Shown: positions 47,341-57,071 of the stretch, piece after piece
Layout of the letters: every line of letters begins with the position of its first letter
How positions within the stretch are numbered: position 1 is the stretch's first letter
Assembly: GCA_030524035.1 (NCBI GenBank)
Contig: JAUNHG010000003.1
Location: forward strand, 1 to 64,000
From: Kocuria sp.
GTDB taxonomy: Bacteria > Actinomycetota > Actinomycetes > Actinomycetales > Micrococcaceae
Direction of reading: 5' to 3'
DNA length: 64,000 nucleotides
The notes under the pieces: model-generated
Told to the model about the DNA's origin: nothing
The model's input: only the letters and a program-made list of their open reading frames with translations
The model's database searches: none
Program-made: the position numbers and the translations under genes

Positions 47341-48943
47341 CCTCGACCTTCTGTGCTTGCCCACCCAGCTGTTCACGAGAAAATTCAGGGGGGCGTTCTG
47401 GTACGTACCGAGCCAGTTCCCCCGCAAGATCTTCCCGCACCTTGACCAACAAATGCGTACCTTCCGCCAAGTATTCAGTCCGCAGAATCTCCACGTCCCA
47501 GTCGTGTAAGCGGGAGACAACATCACCGTCACTGTATGGCACCACAAGGTCTAACACGTGGTCAGGACGTGGGATCGACCGCGAAATTAATTCCTTGAGC
47601 TCGTCAATTCCTTCACCGGTATGCGCCGAGACCACAACGACATCGTGGTACGTGTTGCGCAACCGCTCCAGCACGTAAGGATCAGCGGCATCAGCTTTGT
47701 TCACCACCATGATTTCCGGCAATGTCGTTGCCTGAATGTCTGCTAGCACTTCGCGCACAGCACGAATTTGCCCCTCCGGATCAGGATGAGCGCCATCAAC
47801 CACGTGCAAAATCACGTCTGCGTCCGCGACTTCCTCTAGCGTGGAGCGGAAGGCTTCCACTAATTGGGTGGGTAGGGAACGCACAAATCCCACAGTGTCA
47901 GAAAGCGTGTACCCAATACCGTCCGGGGTTGTCGCTTTGCGCACCGTGGGGTCAAGCGTGGCGAACAGAGCGTTTTCCACCAACACCCCAGCGTCGGTCA
48001 AACGATTCAAGAGGGAAGACTTGCCGGCGTTGGTGTACCCCGCGATAGCCACAGATGGCACAGAACGACGGCGGCGATTACTCCGTTTAGCCTCACGCGC
48101 CGGTTTCATATTCGCAATTTCGCGGCGTAATTTTGCCATGCGGGCGCGGATGCGCCGGCGATCTAGTTCAATCTTGGTTTCGCCGGGTCCACGAGACCCA
48201 ATACCCTCACCAGCAGCGGCCCGACCACCCGCTTGCCGGGACAGATTCCCGCCCCAGCCACGCAACCTGGGCAGCATGTACTCCAATTGCGCTAGTTCTA
48301 CCTGAGCTTTACCTTCTTTAGACTTCGCGTGCTGGGCAAAAATATCCAGAATCAAACCAGTACGGTCGATGACTTTGACCTTCACGACATCTTCCAGAGC
48401 GCGGCGCTGAGACGGTGCTAGCTCCTCATCCACAATGACAGTATCCGCCCCTGCGGCCATCACCACGTCTTTAAGCTCTAAAGCTTTACCTGACCCCAAG
48501 TAGGTAGCCGGATCAGGTGTGCTCCGACGTTGAATCACGCCATCGAGCACTTCCGAACCTGCGGTTTCAGCTAACGCAGCCAGTTCCCGTAGGGAATTTT
48601 CGGCGTCCTCCGCCCTCCCGGTCGTCCACAGGCCCGCGAGCACCACTTTTTCCAGACGCAGCTCGCGGTACTCAACCTCAGTGACGTCTTCAAGTTCAGT
48701 GGAGAGATTGGCCACGCGGCGTAGAGACTGCCGTGCGACGAGATCGTACTGATCACCATCAGATCCTGTGTGCACCGTCTCATCGGCTAGTTCTCGTGCT
48801 CGTCCGCCCAGAACACGGGTGGTTTCTTGGCGTGCCCGTGACAGGACCCGCTCTACTACACCTTCTAACTCCTCAGCGGAGGGCTCGCGGCCCGAAACCG
48901 CTCCGGAGGCGTCCCGGTCTGAATCGGTGGGCGTGTTGGTCAT
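47330..48943 (-). CDS. hflX: ribosome-associated GTPase HflX
   Basis: 537 residues. The N-terminal HflX domain includes YLGSGKALELKDVVMAAGADTVIVDEEL, followed by a Gly-rich linker GRAAAGEGIGSRGPGETKIE. The G domain has G1 GYTNAGKSSLLN, G3 DTVGFVRSLP and G4 VNKADAAD. It rescues or splits stalled 70S ribosomes. About 60 extra N-terminal residues are acidic and poorly conserved. Its upstream neighbour is the divergent methyltransferase gene. Confidence 0.95.
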   Translation of the reverse strand: MTNTPTDSDRDASGAVSGREPSAEELEGVVERVLSRARQETTRVLGGRARELADETVHTGSDGDQYDLVARQSLRRVANLSTELEDVTEVEYRELRLEKVVLAGLWTTGRAEDAENSLRELAALAETAGSEVLDGVIQRRSTPDPATYLGSGKALELKDVVMAAGADTVIVDEELAPSQRRALEDVVKVKVIDRTGLILDIFAQHAKSKEGKAQVELAQLEYMLPRLRGWGGNLSRQAGGRAAAGEGIGSRGPGETKIELDRRRIRARMAKLRREIANMKPAREAKRSNRRRRSVPSVAIAGYTNAGKSSLLNRLTDAGVLVENALFATLDPTVRKATTPDGIGYTLSDTVGFVRSLPTQLVEAFRSTLEEVADADVILHVVDGAHPDPEGQIRAVREVLADIQATTLPEIMVVNKADAADPYVLERLRNTYHDVVVVSAHTGEGIDELKELISRSIPRPDHVLDLVVPYSDGDVVSRLHDWDVEILRTEYLAEGTHLLVKVREDLAGELARYVPERPPEFSREQLGGQAQKVEDAQ

Positions 48944-48996
48944 AAATCCCTTGATCGCTCTGTGTGCCGACTGTTCTCAGGTCTAGGCTAGCGGGC

Positions 48997-49632
48997 ATGA
49001 CCGAACACTACTTCACCACACCCCACGGCCAGGAGAACCGTTCGGAAATTCATGTCCCGTTACAAGGACGCACCGTGCGGGTGGCCACGGCGTCCGGGGT
49101 GTTCTCTCCCAAGGCGTTGGACAAAGGCACCGCTGTTCTGCTGGACACCGTGCCGCCACCCCAGGGAACGCAGTTGCTGGATATAGGCTGCGGCTGGGGA
49201 CCCCTCACGTTAGCACTGGGGTGGGGAGCCCAGGAATCAGCACAAGACGGCGTATGCGTCACCGCCATTGACATCAACGAACGATCCCTAGCACTCACAC
49301 GGGATAACGCCGTAACCCACGGGTTAGGGGCTGTGGTGGAAACGTATCGCCCGGAGCAGGTCCCGAAGGACCGGCAATTCGACACGATATGGTCCAATCC
49401 ACCTATACGAATCGGGAAACAGGCGTTGCATGACCTGCTGTTGTACTGGCTAGCCCGCCTGTCTCCATCGGGCACAGCGTGGTTAGTGGTGCAGAAAAAC
49501 CTTGGGGCTGACTCATTACAGAAATGGTTAGCCCACGCTTTAGTTCAGCACACAAACGAACCCTGGCAGGTGGAGCGTGTGGCAACCTCACGGGGTTTTC
49601 GGGTGCTATCGGTTACCCGAAAACCCCGCTAG
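48997..49632 (+). CDS. RsmC-like class I methyltransferase
   Basis: About 211 residues from ATG 48997. SAM motif I is LLDIGCGWGPLTLAL, motif II is VTAIDINERSLALT, and the catalytic NPP-type motif is IWSNPPIRIG, matching RsmC/RlmG N2-guanine rRNA methyltransferases. It lacks the long N-terminal half of E. coli RsmC, so it is a single-domain form. TAGGCT (48984-48989) lies just before the ATG, suggesting a leaderless transcript. Its last 20 bases overlap the convergent dapF end. Confidence 0.85.
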   Translation: MTEHYFTTPHGQENRSEIHVPLQGRTVRVATASGVFSPKALDKGTAVLLDTVPPPQGTQLLDIGCGWGPLTLALGWGAQESAQDGVCVTAIDINERSLALTRDNAVTHGLGAVVETYRPEQVPKDRQFDTIWSNPPIRIGKQALHDLLLYWLARLSPSGTAWLVVQKNLGADSLQKWLAHALVQHTNEPWQVERVATSRGFRVLSVTRKPR

Positions 49633-50596
49633 CCACAACAACGGCAGGGCCCGCCAATACAACGTGTTCCGCACCATGGGGGCCATCAACAAAAGTGGCG
49701 GTTACGGTGCCACCGGGCACTTCAACGCACCATTCATCGGGAGCGTGTTCTCCAGCCCAGAATCGGGTAGCGGCCGCAGCTGCGCAAGCGCCGGTGCCAC
49801 AGGACTGTGTTTCACCCACGCCACGTTCGTAAACACGCATACGGATTCGCCCTACGTCTTCGGTCGTTCCGCTGTCTTCATCTAGAGGCACCACAAACTC
49901 CACATTGGTGCCGTCCGGGGGTGCGGGACGCACGTCAGGTTGGGTGTGTAGCTGTAGAGAGTCAAGTTTTTCGCCTTCTGCCAAGGCCACCACCGTATGG
50001 GGGTTACCCATCGTGATGGACACCGCCGGACGTGGAACCCGCAGTCCAGCCCCCATCACCACCGCATCCGACCCCCTGCGACGCGCGATGTCACCGTCAA
50101 TGAACCCCCACGGGCCCATATCGACGGCGTACCCATTGTGTGTTCGGGCAACGGTACGTACTCCCGCTCGGGTTCCAACGCTGATGACTTGGTCTTCAGG
50201 CAACTCCGCGAGGCCCTGCTGCACCAACACGTGAACGAACACTCGCACACCGTTACCGCACATCTCCGCGATGGAACCATCAGCGTTGCGGTAGTCCATG
50301 AACCATTCTGCCGATGCGTCTTCTTCACACAGCGCACGACCTTCGGGCAAGGCTGCGCTACGGGCAATCCTGATAAACCCATCAGCACCAATACCTTGGT
50401 GACGGTCGCAGGCTAGGCGAACGGTGTCATCGGCTAAAAGAAGTGTGGCGTCGGGGTCCACGACCACCACAAAGTCGTTGCCCGTCCCATGGGCTTTGAA
50501 GAATGAAAAACCCGTAAGTTCTCCCAGTACTTCATCGACGCCACTGGCCTGGATGGTCTGTACGGAGGTCTGGGGATCCTGATCCGAAATGCTCAC
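49613..50596 (-). CDS. dapF: diaminopimelate epimerase
   Basis: Converts LL-DAP to meso-DAP for lysine and peptidoglycan. 327 residues. The two catalytic Cys lie in AEMCGNGVRVF and TQSCGTGACAAA, and the N-terminal motif is FFKAHGTGNDFVV. About 30 residues precede the conserved start, so a later start is possible. It follows miaA by 10 bases on the same strand. The 3' end overlaps the RsmC-like gene. Confidence 0.95.
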   Translation of the reverse strand: MSISDQDPQTSVQTIQASGVDEVLGELTGFSFFKAHGTGNDFVVVVDPDATLLLADDTVRLACDRHQGIGADGFIRIARSAALPEGRALCEEDASAEWFMDYRNADGSIAEMCGNGVRVFVHVLVQQGLAELPEDQVISVGTRAGVRTVARTHNGYAVDMGPWGFIDGDIARRRGSDAVVMGAGLRVPRPAVSITMGNPHTVVALAEGEKLDSLQLHTQPDVRPAPPDGTNVEFVVPLDEDSGTTEDVGRIRMRVYERGVGETQSCGTGACAAAAATRFWAGEHAPDEWCVEVPGGTVTATFVDGPHGAEHVVLAGPAVVVASGVFG

Positions 50597-50606
50597 TCAA
50601 CCCATG

Positions 50607-51590
50607 CTAATCTGCAGGATTCGTTCGGCGAATACGCTCTATGGCGGACTTCACCAACAGCGGATCATCACCAGCTACCCAATGCACACGGGGGTCAGCA
50701 CGGAACCAGGTCAGTTGTCTTTTGGCGAATTGGCGGGTGGCGGTCACTGTTGACGCCACGGCCTCATCCCGCGTCATGGTGCCGTCTATCACCGCCAGTA
50801 ACTGGCTGTAGCCAATGGCCCGGGACGCCGTAGGGCTGGTGCGCAACCCGGCAACTGCTAGGGATCGAACTTCCTGCTCCCACCCGTTGTCCACCATGGA
50901 ATGGACCCGCTGTTCCAGTCGTCGATACAGGAGCTGACGGTCTACGTTCACAGCGATCTGCACAGTCGGCTCGCTGTAAGTACGTGTAGGCATGAAAGCA
51001 GTGAAAGGCCGCCCAGTGAGCTCGTATACCTCTATAGCACGGACCAACCGACGATTGTCGTGGATCCGGGAGGCAGATTCAGGGTCCACACGCCGCAGGC
51101 GATCGCGCAAAAACTCCGGACCGTGTTGTTCAAGGTCATGTTCCACACGCCGACGTACCTCCGGGTCCGTGCCCGGGAAATCTATCTGGTCTAAGGCAGC
51201 ACGAACGTAAAGTCCGGACCCCCCCACCAGAATGGGCACGCGGCTTCGTTGACGAATTTGAGCAAAACATTCACGGGCCTGCTGTTGGAACTGCACCACC
51301 GAGGCTTCCTGGGAAAGATCCATGATGTCCAGCAGGTGATGAGGGACCTCCTGCCGCTGCTGCACGGTGGCTTTGGCCGTACCAATATCCATCCCCCGGT
51401 AAAACTGGAAAGCATCAGCGTTGACCACTTCACCGTCCAGCTCACGGGCTAGTTCCATGCTTAGTGCGGTTTTCCCGGTTCCCGTGGGCCCAATAACAGC
51501 AACCACGGGAAAACGGAAGGCTGGCTGCGCATCAAGCACCGGGTGCAGCCGACGCAGGAAGCGGAATGGTGGGCATTCCCAGACTGACAT
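50607..51590 (-). CDS. miaA: tRNA dimethylallyltransferase
   Basis: Adds dimethylallyl to A37 of UNN-decoding tRNAs. About 327 residues. The P-loop is [17 protein letters not shown] and further motifs are [28 protein letters not shown] and [16 protein letters not shown] 51590 gives a 59-base overlap with miaB and has a weak ribosome site. GTG 51539, closer to the P-loop, is an alternative. The family partner miaB precedes it. Confidence 0.94.
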   Translation of the reverse strand: MSVWECPPFRFLRRLHPVLDAQPAFRFPVVAVIGPTGTGKTALSMELARELDGEVVNADAFQFYRGMDIGTAKATVQQRQEVPHHLLDIMDLSQEASVVQFQQQARECFAQIRQRSRVPILVGGSGLYVRAALDQIDFPGTDPEVRRRVEHDLEQHGPEFLRDRLRRVDPESASRIHDNRRLVRAIEVYELTGRPFTAFMPTRTYSEPTVQIAVNVDRQLLYRRLEQRVHSMVDNGWEQEVRSLAVAGLRTSPTASRAIGYSQLLAVIDGTMTRDEAVASTVTATRQFAKRQLTWFRADPRVHWVAGDDPLLVKSAIERIRRTNPAD

Positions 51591-53139
51591 TGCCCGGCTT
51601 GGTGGTTGATGACGAACCCACACCGCAGGATTCTGCTTGTTCTCGTTCCCACGCGTCGCCGCCACGAGAACGACGCAGGACGTACTGATCCGGTGCTGGA
51701 TCAGCGACAAGGTGGTAAGCAGCTGCTTGCGTGACCGGGACGGTCACAAAATCTCCTGGGCGTGGCGCCTGAGCTCCGTCCGGCACCGAAAAATGCACCA
51801 GACGTTGGTCCTGCGCTCGCCCCGAAAGACGCCGGGTTTGCTCACTTTTCTTCCCAGAATCTGCTGTGACCAGCACTTCGACGCTTCGACCCACAATCGC
51901 TGCGTTCTCTTCCGCCGCAATACGGTCTTGCAGCGCGACCAAACGCTCAAAGCGTTCCTGCACCACGGCTTTGGGAATCTGATCGTCACGTTCCCCCGCA
52001 GGAGTTCCGGGCCGAACTGAGTACTGAAACGTGAATGCCGAAGAAAACCTTGAGGCTTCAACGACTCGCATGGTGTCTTCAAAGTCTTGGTCGGTCTCGC
52101 CCGGGAAGCCCACAATGATGTCCGTGGTAATCGCTGCATTCGGAATGCGTTCGCGCACCTTATCCAAGATGGTCAGAAATTTCGTAGAGCGGTAGGACCG
52201 GCGCATTTCACGCAGTACTTTGTCACTGCCTGATTGCAGCGGCATGTGTAACTGCGGCATCACATTGGGTGTTTCCGCCATGGCGTCAATCACATCATCG
52301 GTGAAAGCCGCTGGGTGGGGGGAGGTAAAACGGACGCGCTCGAGTCCATCAATTTGCCCGCATGCCCGCAACAATTTGGAAAAGGCCTGACGGTCCCCAA
52401 AAGACACCCCATAAGAGTTCACATTTTGGCCCAACAGGGTTACTTCCACCGCGCCTTGATCCACGAGTGCCTGTACCTCAGCCAAGATGTCTCCGGGGCG
52501 GCGGTCTTCTTCCTTGCCGCGCAAGGAAGGCACGATGCAGAACGTGCAGGTGTTGTTGCATCCCACGGAGATGGATACCCACCCGGCGTAGGCCTGATCT
52601 CGTTTGGTGGGCAATGCCGACGGGAAGGTTTCCAGAGATTCGAGAATTTCAATCTCAGCATGTTCGTTATGCCGCGCCCGCTCCAACAGAACCGGTAAAG
52701 AACCGATGTTGTGGGTACCAAAGACTACGTCCACCACAGGAGATTTCTTGAGGATCGTGTCCTGGTCTTTCTGTGCCAAGCATCCACCGACCGCAACTTG
52801 GAAGTCCTTGTTCTTGTGCTTGTGTGGAACCAGTTGAGAAAGGTGACCGTAGAGTTTGTTATCTGCGTTTTCGCGAACTGCGCAGGTATTAAATACCACA
52901 AGGTCAGGGTCTTCCCCGTCGCGCACCGGGACGTAGCCTGCGGTTTCTAGCAGCCCGTTGATTCGTTCGGAATCGTGCACGTTCATTTGACAACCAAAAG
53001 TACGCACTTCGAAGGACCGTGGGGTGTCAAGAACCGGGACCTCCGGGGCCTGTGTGGATGGGCCGTTAGAGGCCTCAGAGGCTTTTGGTGCACGGGCACG
53101 AACAGCAGTTGCCTGGGCGTTAGCGTCGGTCTTACTCAC
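51532..53139 (-). CDS. miaB: tRNA-2-methylthio-N6-dimethylallyladenosine synthase
   Basis: A radical-SAM methylthiotransferase acting after MiaA on tRNA A37. 535 residues. The N-terminal UPF0004 domain has three cluster Cys (about 50, 86 and 120). The radical [11 protein letters not shown] motif is at about 194-201. The C-terminal TRAM domain starts near 415 ([13 protein letters not shown]). A 40-residue polar N-terminal extension and a 60-residue tail are poorly conserved. Confidence 0.96.
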   Translation of the reverse strand: MSKTDANAQATAVRARAPKASEASNGPSTQAPEVPVLDTPRSFEVRTFGCQMNVHDSERINGLLETAGYVPVRDGEDPDLVVFNTCAVRENADNKLYGHLSQLVPHKHKNKDFQVAVGGCLAQKDQDTILKKSPVVDVVFGTHNIGSLPVLLERARHNEHAEIEILESLETFPSALPTKRDQAYAGWVSISVGCNNTCTFCIVPSLRGKEEDRRPGDILAEVQALVDQGAVEVTLLGQNVNSYGVSFGDRQAFSKLLRACGQIDGLERVRFTSPHPAAFTDDVIDAMAETPNVMPQLHMPLQSGSDKVLREMRRSYRSTKFLTILDKVRERIPNAAITTDIIVGFPGETDQDFEDTMRVVEASRFSSAFTFQYSVRPGTPAGERDDQIPKAVVQERFERLVALQDRIAAEENAAIVGRSVEVLVTADSGKKSEQTRRLSGRAQDQRLVHFSVPDGAQAPRPGDFVTVPVTQAAAYHLVADPAPDQYVLRRSRGGDAWEREQAESCGVGSSSTTKPGNVSLGMPTIPLPASAAPGA

Positions 53140-53555
53140 CCCATAAGAATAGAGGCCTCGTCAACTCAGCTGCAGCACACCAGGGGTCTGTGCTCACTCC
53201 GCCAGGTTGTTGCGCTCAAGTTCTCTGCAGGTGATCACTAAGTTCTTTCACGCATCCATGGTAGTTACGGCTACCAAGTTGGATTGCAGTAGCGTCATGA
53301 GAGCTTGTGCACTTGTTCCGCTGGGATGGAATCCGCTTGGTTTGGATAGGTTGATAGCACCAGTGGCATCCAACAAAAACGCTGCACAGTGATCAGCGAG
53401 ATGCCAGAGGCTTCAGCAGCGCTCAGGGCTTGAGCGATCCGGCCCAAAGAGTCTTAAACATAGTGGGTACTGAGCAGGCGGTACGCCATCGAAAATACTC
53501 CTGCTAAACATCAACACCTATGAGAGCTCATTCCAGTGCGAACACGGTTCATTCC
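53140..53555. other. 416-base intergenic region between miaB and recX
   Basis: No intact gene recognised. On the minus strand an AGGAG precedes ATG at about 53489 that opens only 11 codons (MAYRLLSTHYV) before TAA. The frame then continues open for about 50 codons (LGRIAQALSAAEASGISLITVQ). This looks like a decayed gene or an upstream peptide. I do not recognise the family. Confidence 0.4.
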
Positions 53556-54185
53556 TCACATTCGCTCTTCAGTATTTTCATTCAGCACCTGCTTCACTGC
53601 ATCGTACGCAGCTCCTGGCGCGTATCCTTTACGCGCCAACATGGACACTAGACGCCGGGTAAGCCTGTCGCGCTGCGCTCTCTGCGTTAACTGCTGACTC
53701 AGGTATGGCTCTGTCGGCATTTTGCGCCGGACCAATGTCAAGGCATCCTGACGTTCCTCATCATCCGTTCGTTGCTCTAGAGCCTGCTCAATCAAATCTG
53801 GGGCAATACCTTTGGCCTGAAGGTCTCGACGTAGCGCTGGTCGGGCCACCATCCGAGTTTCAGACCGGGACCGCACGAACGCCTGGGCAAAAGCAGCATC
53901 GTCCACCAACCCCACCTGTTCGAAACGATCAAGAACGGCCACGGACACAGTTTCCGGAATATTGCAATCAGCAAGTTTGTCCTCTAGCTGTCGCCGGGAC
54001 TTCGCAGAAGCCGTGAGCTGACGCAGCACAATCTGACGCGCCGCTTCGTACGTTTCCTCATCGCTCTGTTGCCCTGCCCCCGAGGAGTGCCCATTCGGCT
54101 GATATTTGCCCGGGAACCGTTGTTGCGCCCTCTGACGACGACGTTCGTAAGATGCTTGTGTCATGGTGTGTTTCACGTAGTCCAT
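53556..54185 (-). CDS. recX: regulatory protein RecX
   Basis: Modulates RecA filament activity. 209 residues. A basic polar N-terminus is followed by the three-helix RecX repeats: RQIVLRQLTASAKSRRQLEDKL, VSVAVLDRFEQVGLVDDAAFAQAFV, and LARKGYAPGAAYDAVKQVL. It lies 52 bases downstream of recA on the same strand. The start could be ATG 54185 or ATG 54164, neither with a strong ribosome site. Confidence 0.93.
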   Translation of the reverse strand: MDYVKHTMTQASYERRRQRAQQRFPGKYQPNGHSSGAGQQSDEETYEAARQIVLRQLTASAKSRRQLEDKLADCNIPETVSVAVLDRFEQVGLVDDAAFAQAFVRSRSETRMVARPALRRDLQAKGIAPDLIEQALEQRTDDEERQDALTLVRRKMPTEPYLSQQLTQRAQRDRLTRRLVSMLARKGYAPGAAYDAVKQVLNENTEERM

Positions 54186-54237
54186 AGCCCACCAAGGAAT
54201 TTTTCACTTGTGGTGCCAATCCGGTCACAGGGCCACT

Positions 54238-55335
54238 TTAAAAAGCTGCCTTGGCTCCTTGATCCTTCGCCGCAAAATCGGCCACCACGCCGTCCTCATC
54301 CACGGATGGTGCATCGTCGTCCACGATGCCGAGTTTGGTCAGAATCTTATGTTCGATCTCCACTGCCATCTCAGGGTTATCTTGCAAGAAACGCCGAGCA
54401 TTCTCTTTACCCTGCCCTAATTGGTCACCTTCATAGGTAAACCAAGCACCGGATTTCTTGACAATGCCTTGCTCCACTCCAAGGTCTATTAAGCCACCTT
54501 CTGTGGAAATTCCCTGGCCATAGAGAATGTCGAATTCAGCTTGCTTAAACGGTGGAGCCATCTTGTTCTTCACGATCTTGGCGCGGGTACGGTTACCCAC
54601 CGGGTTAGCGCCATCTTTGAGCGTTTCAATCCGGCGGATGTCCACACGTACGGAGGCATAGAACTTTAGCGCCTTACCACCAGTAGTGGTTTCCGGAGAT
54701 CCGAAGAACACACCAATTTTTTCACGGAGCTGGTTAATAAAAATCGCGGTGGTCTGCGAATGAGACAGGCGGCCAGTAATTTTACGCAACGCCTGGGACA
54801 TCAAACGGGCTTGAAGACCCACGTGTGAGTCACCCATTTCACCCTCAATTTCCGCTTTTGGAACCAACGCGGCCACAGAGTCAACCACGACAATATCAAT
54901 GGAACCAGAACCCACCAGCATGTCCATGATTTCCAGAGCTTGCTCACCTGTATCTGGCTGTGACACCAAAAGGTTGTCGATATCCACGCCTAATTTCTGA
55001 GCGTATACAGGGTCCAAAGCATGCTCAGCATCAATGAAAGCAGCAATGCCGCCGGCTTTCTGTACGTTGGCCACAACATGCAACGCCACAGTGGTTTTAC
55101 CAGACGATTCCGGCCCGTAAATTTCCACCACACGCCCACGCGGCAGGCCCCCAGTACCCAAAGCAACATCCAGGGCGATCGAACCCGTCGGAATAACTTC
55201 TATTTTCTGCGCTGGACGCTCCCCCAACCGCATCACGGAGCCCTTGCCGTAGTTCTTATCAATTTGGGCTAGGACGGTTTCGAGTGCTTTTTCGCGGTCC
55301 GAACCGGGATTCGCCGTGCCGTTCTTGGTGGCCAT
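54238..55335 (-). CDS. recA: recombinase RecA
   Basis: 365 residues. Walker A is GPESSGKTT, followed by the DNA-binding L1/L2 region ([32 protein letters not shown]) and the C-terminal helix-rich domain. It promotes strand exchange and LexA cleavage. No intein is present. A ribosome site (GAGGTGAACC) precedes the ATG. A perfect SOS box lies 244 bases upstream, so SOS induction is expected. Confidence 0.98.
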   Translation of the reverse strand: MATKNGTANPGSDREKALETVLAQIDKNYGKGSVMRLGERPAQKIEVIPTGSIALDVALGTGGLPRGRVVEIYGPESSGKTTVALHVVANVQKAGGIAAFIDAEHALDPVYAQKLGVDIDNLLVSQPDTGEQALEIMDMLVGSGSIDIVVVDSVAALVPKAEIEGEMGDSHVGLQARLMSQALRKITGRLSHSQTTAIFINQLREKIGVFFGSPETTTGGKALKFYASVRVDIRRIETLKDGANPVGNRTRAKIVKNKMAPPFKQAEFDILYGQGISTEGGLIDLGVEQGIVKKSGAWFTYEGDQLGQGKENARRFLQDNPEMAVEIEHKILTKLGIVDDDAPSVDEDGVVADFAAKDQGAKAAF

Positions 55336-55624
55336 GGTTCACCTCGTTTGTGATCGTGGTGCGACCCCTCAGGCCGCAGTATGAGAGCAGAACACTTGGG
55401 TGCCTGAGCTGCCCTGTGTTCTACGGAATCTGTACCTGGATAACGCTAGACAGACACTCTGACAACACAAGAGCGAGAAGACGAGCTTCCCGGGAAAACC
55501 CCAGCTGAGCCCGCACGAGCAAACCCTTGTGGAGTCTCATATGCTTGCCTCAAGCACAATTGAGACTCTACACGCCTTTCGAACACATGTTCGGATGATG
55601 TAACGGCGGGCGTGTCCTCATGCG
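55336..55624. other. recA upstream region
   Basis: 289 bases without a gene. It contains the LexA box at 55579-55594 and presumably the recA promoter. The long leader between box and start suggests transcription may start well upstream of recA. Confidence 0.5.
55579..55594. promoter_or_regulatory. LexA (SOS) box upstream of recA
   Basis: TCGAACACATGTTCGG contains a perfect CGAAC-N4-GTTCG core. It lies between the DUF3046 gene and recA. Confidence 0.85.
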
Positions 55625-55846
55625 CTAATACTTGGGGGCCATGTCAGGCCCCCACCAGCGTTCTTTCGGCACATCCTGGTTCTTACACAACGCGAACCAG
55701 ACACTTTTGGGATCCTCACCATCGCGCAAGGCTTCCTCTGCTGTTCTGTGACCTAAATCCGCTAGCACTGTCTGCTCAGCCAACATACGCCCCTGTGCTG
55801 CCCCGAACTCACGGACAAGCATCTCCTGGAACCGGCTTAACCTCAC
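55625..55846 (-). CDS. DUF3046 protein
   Basis: 73 residues from GTG 55846 with AAGGAG upstream. The sequence MRLSRFQEMLVREFG, LGHRTAEEALRDGEDPKSVWFALC and VPKERWWGPD is the DUF3046 family. It is an actinobacterial protein of unknown function characteristically placed between clgR and recA. Confidence 0.9.
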   Translation of the reverse strand: MRLSRFQEMLVREFGAAQGRMLAEQTVLADLGHRTAEEALRDGEDPKSVWFALCKNQDVPKERWWGPDMAPKY

Positions 55847-55892
55847 CCTGACTCCTTGCTAACTACTCAAGCCGTTACACCTTGTCTCACAC

Positions 55893-55936
55893 AAAACGGC
55901 GGAACCCGGACACAATGTGGCCCGTGGATTCCGCCG
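55893..55936 (-). terminator. terminator after the clgR-like gene
   Basis: An 8-bp stem CGGCGGAA/TTCCGCCG (55897-55936) with further inner GC pairing, followed on the minus strand by a short TTTT at 55896-55893. It lies 48 bases after the clgR-like stop. Confidence 0.5.
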
Positions 55937-55983
55937 CCAGCTAGGACTGCACAGTAAGCACGTGCGAACTGTGCCGAACAAGA

Positions 55984-56424
55984 TCAGTGGGTGTGAACAC
56001 CGAATTCGTGTTGGTACTGTTCACGCAATTCAGCGGGAACGGTATCGGGTGCCAGGTTGCCTTCGGCCTCTGCCACACGATCAGCAACTTCACGCAACAT
56101 CGCCGAGACCGGGACATCCAGTGCGGCACAAATAGATGCCAGTAACTCTGACGATGCTTCCTTCTGACCACGCTCTACTTCACTGAGGTAGCCCAACGAA
56201 ACACGCGCGGAGTGTGATACTTCACGCAAGGTACGGCCTTGGCGTTGACGCACGGACCGCAACACCTCACCGATTTCTTGACGCAGCACAACTGGCTTGG
56301 GATCTGCGGGGGTGGAATCACTGACGTTAGGGGTTTCGACGTCCCTCCAGCGGATGACGCCGTTGACTGACACAGGGGTCTTGGTCGTCGTAATGATGTG
56401 CTCCTCAATCGTGCGGAAATCCAT
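55984..56424 (-). CDS. clgR: XRE-family regulator, ClgR-like
   Basis: Up to 146 residues. The HTH core [57 protein letters not shown] is typical of ClgR, the activator of clp protease genes and, in corynebacteria, of recA. The N-terminal 45 residues are not conserved, so the true start may be a later codon. Position between cinA and DUF3046-recA supports the call. Confidence 0.85.
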   Translation of the reverse strand: MDFRTIEEHIITTTKTPVSVNGVIRWRDVETPNVSDSTPADPKPVVLRQEIGEVLRSVRQRQGRTLREVSHSARVSLGYLSEVERGQKEASSELLASICAALDVPVSAMLREVADRVAEAEGNLAPDTVPAELREQYQHEFGVHTH

Positions 56425-56537
56425 TCCGCGTGGCCCGGGACGTCACCGCTCAGTTCCGTCCCGGATGGCCCACTCTTGGGCCGCTGACGGATACAACCAT
56501 CAGATAATGCTTTATTGTTCCCCAGTAATGCCCAGAT

Positions 56538-57056
56538 TTACTGGGAGTAGTCTGAGAACCGACAGTATGCTGCAAGTTCCCGTAAAGCTGCTTCCGTACT
56601 TGCCGCGCGAATCTCAGACCGCGTTCCGCTCAAGTTCAGTTGTACCGACGTGGTACCAGCAGGGCCGGAAAGCCCCACAAAAACCGCCCCCACAGGCATA
56701 CCATCATGCGATTGCGGCCCGGCAACTCCGGTCGTCGATACGGCAACATCCACCCCCAACGCTTGCCGAGCCCCATCCGCCATGGCTTCGGCCACCCGTG
56801 CGTCCACCGCCCCTCGCTGCTCCAGGAGGCCAGGTGCGACCCCCAGCACCGCACGTTTAACCGAATGCGAGTAGGCGACAACTGAACCCTCAAACACCGC
56901 AGACGCTCCCGGCACGGACACCATGGCGGCAGCCACACTTCCCCCCGTCAAAGATTCAGCGGTGGCAATGCTCAGTCCCTTGTCAAAGGCGCAACGAATC
57001 GCATACGCGGCTGCCTGCTCCACAGAATCCTGCTGGCTTGGGTGATCGCCACACAC
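56538..57056 (-). CDS. CinA C-terminal domain protein (nicotinamide-nucleotide amidase)
   Basis: 172 residues of the CinA/PncC amidase domain only: TAESLTGGSVAAAMVSVPGASAVFEGSVVAYSHSVKRAVLGV, VSTTGVAGPQSHDGMPVGAVFVGL and a C-terminal helix. It hydrolyses NMN to NaMN. The N-terminal molybdopterin-like domain of full CinA is absent, normal for actinobacteria. It starts at GTG 57056, 15 bases after pgsA. Confidence 0.92.
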   Translation of the reverse strand: MCGDHPSQQDSVEQAAAYAIRCAFDKGLSIATAESLTGGSVAAAMVSVPGASAVFEGSVVAYSHSVKRAVLGVAPGLLEQRGAVDARVAEAMADGARQALGVDVAVSTTGVAGPQSHDGMPVGAVFVGLSGPAGTTSVQLNLSGTRSEIRAASTEAALRELAAYCRFSDYSQ

Positions 57057-57071
57057 AACAATCCCGCTTTC

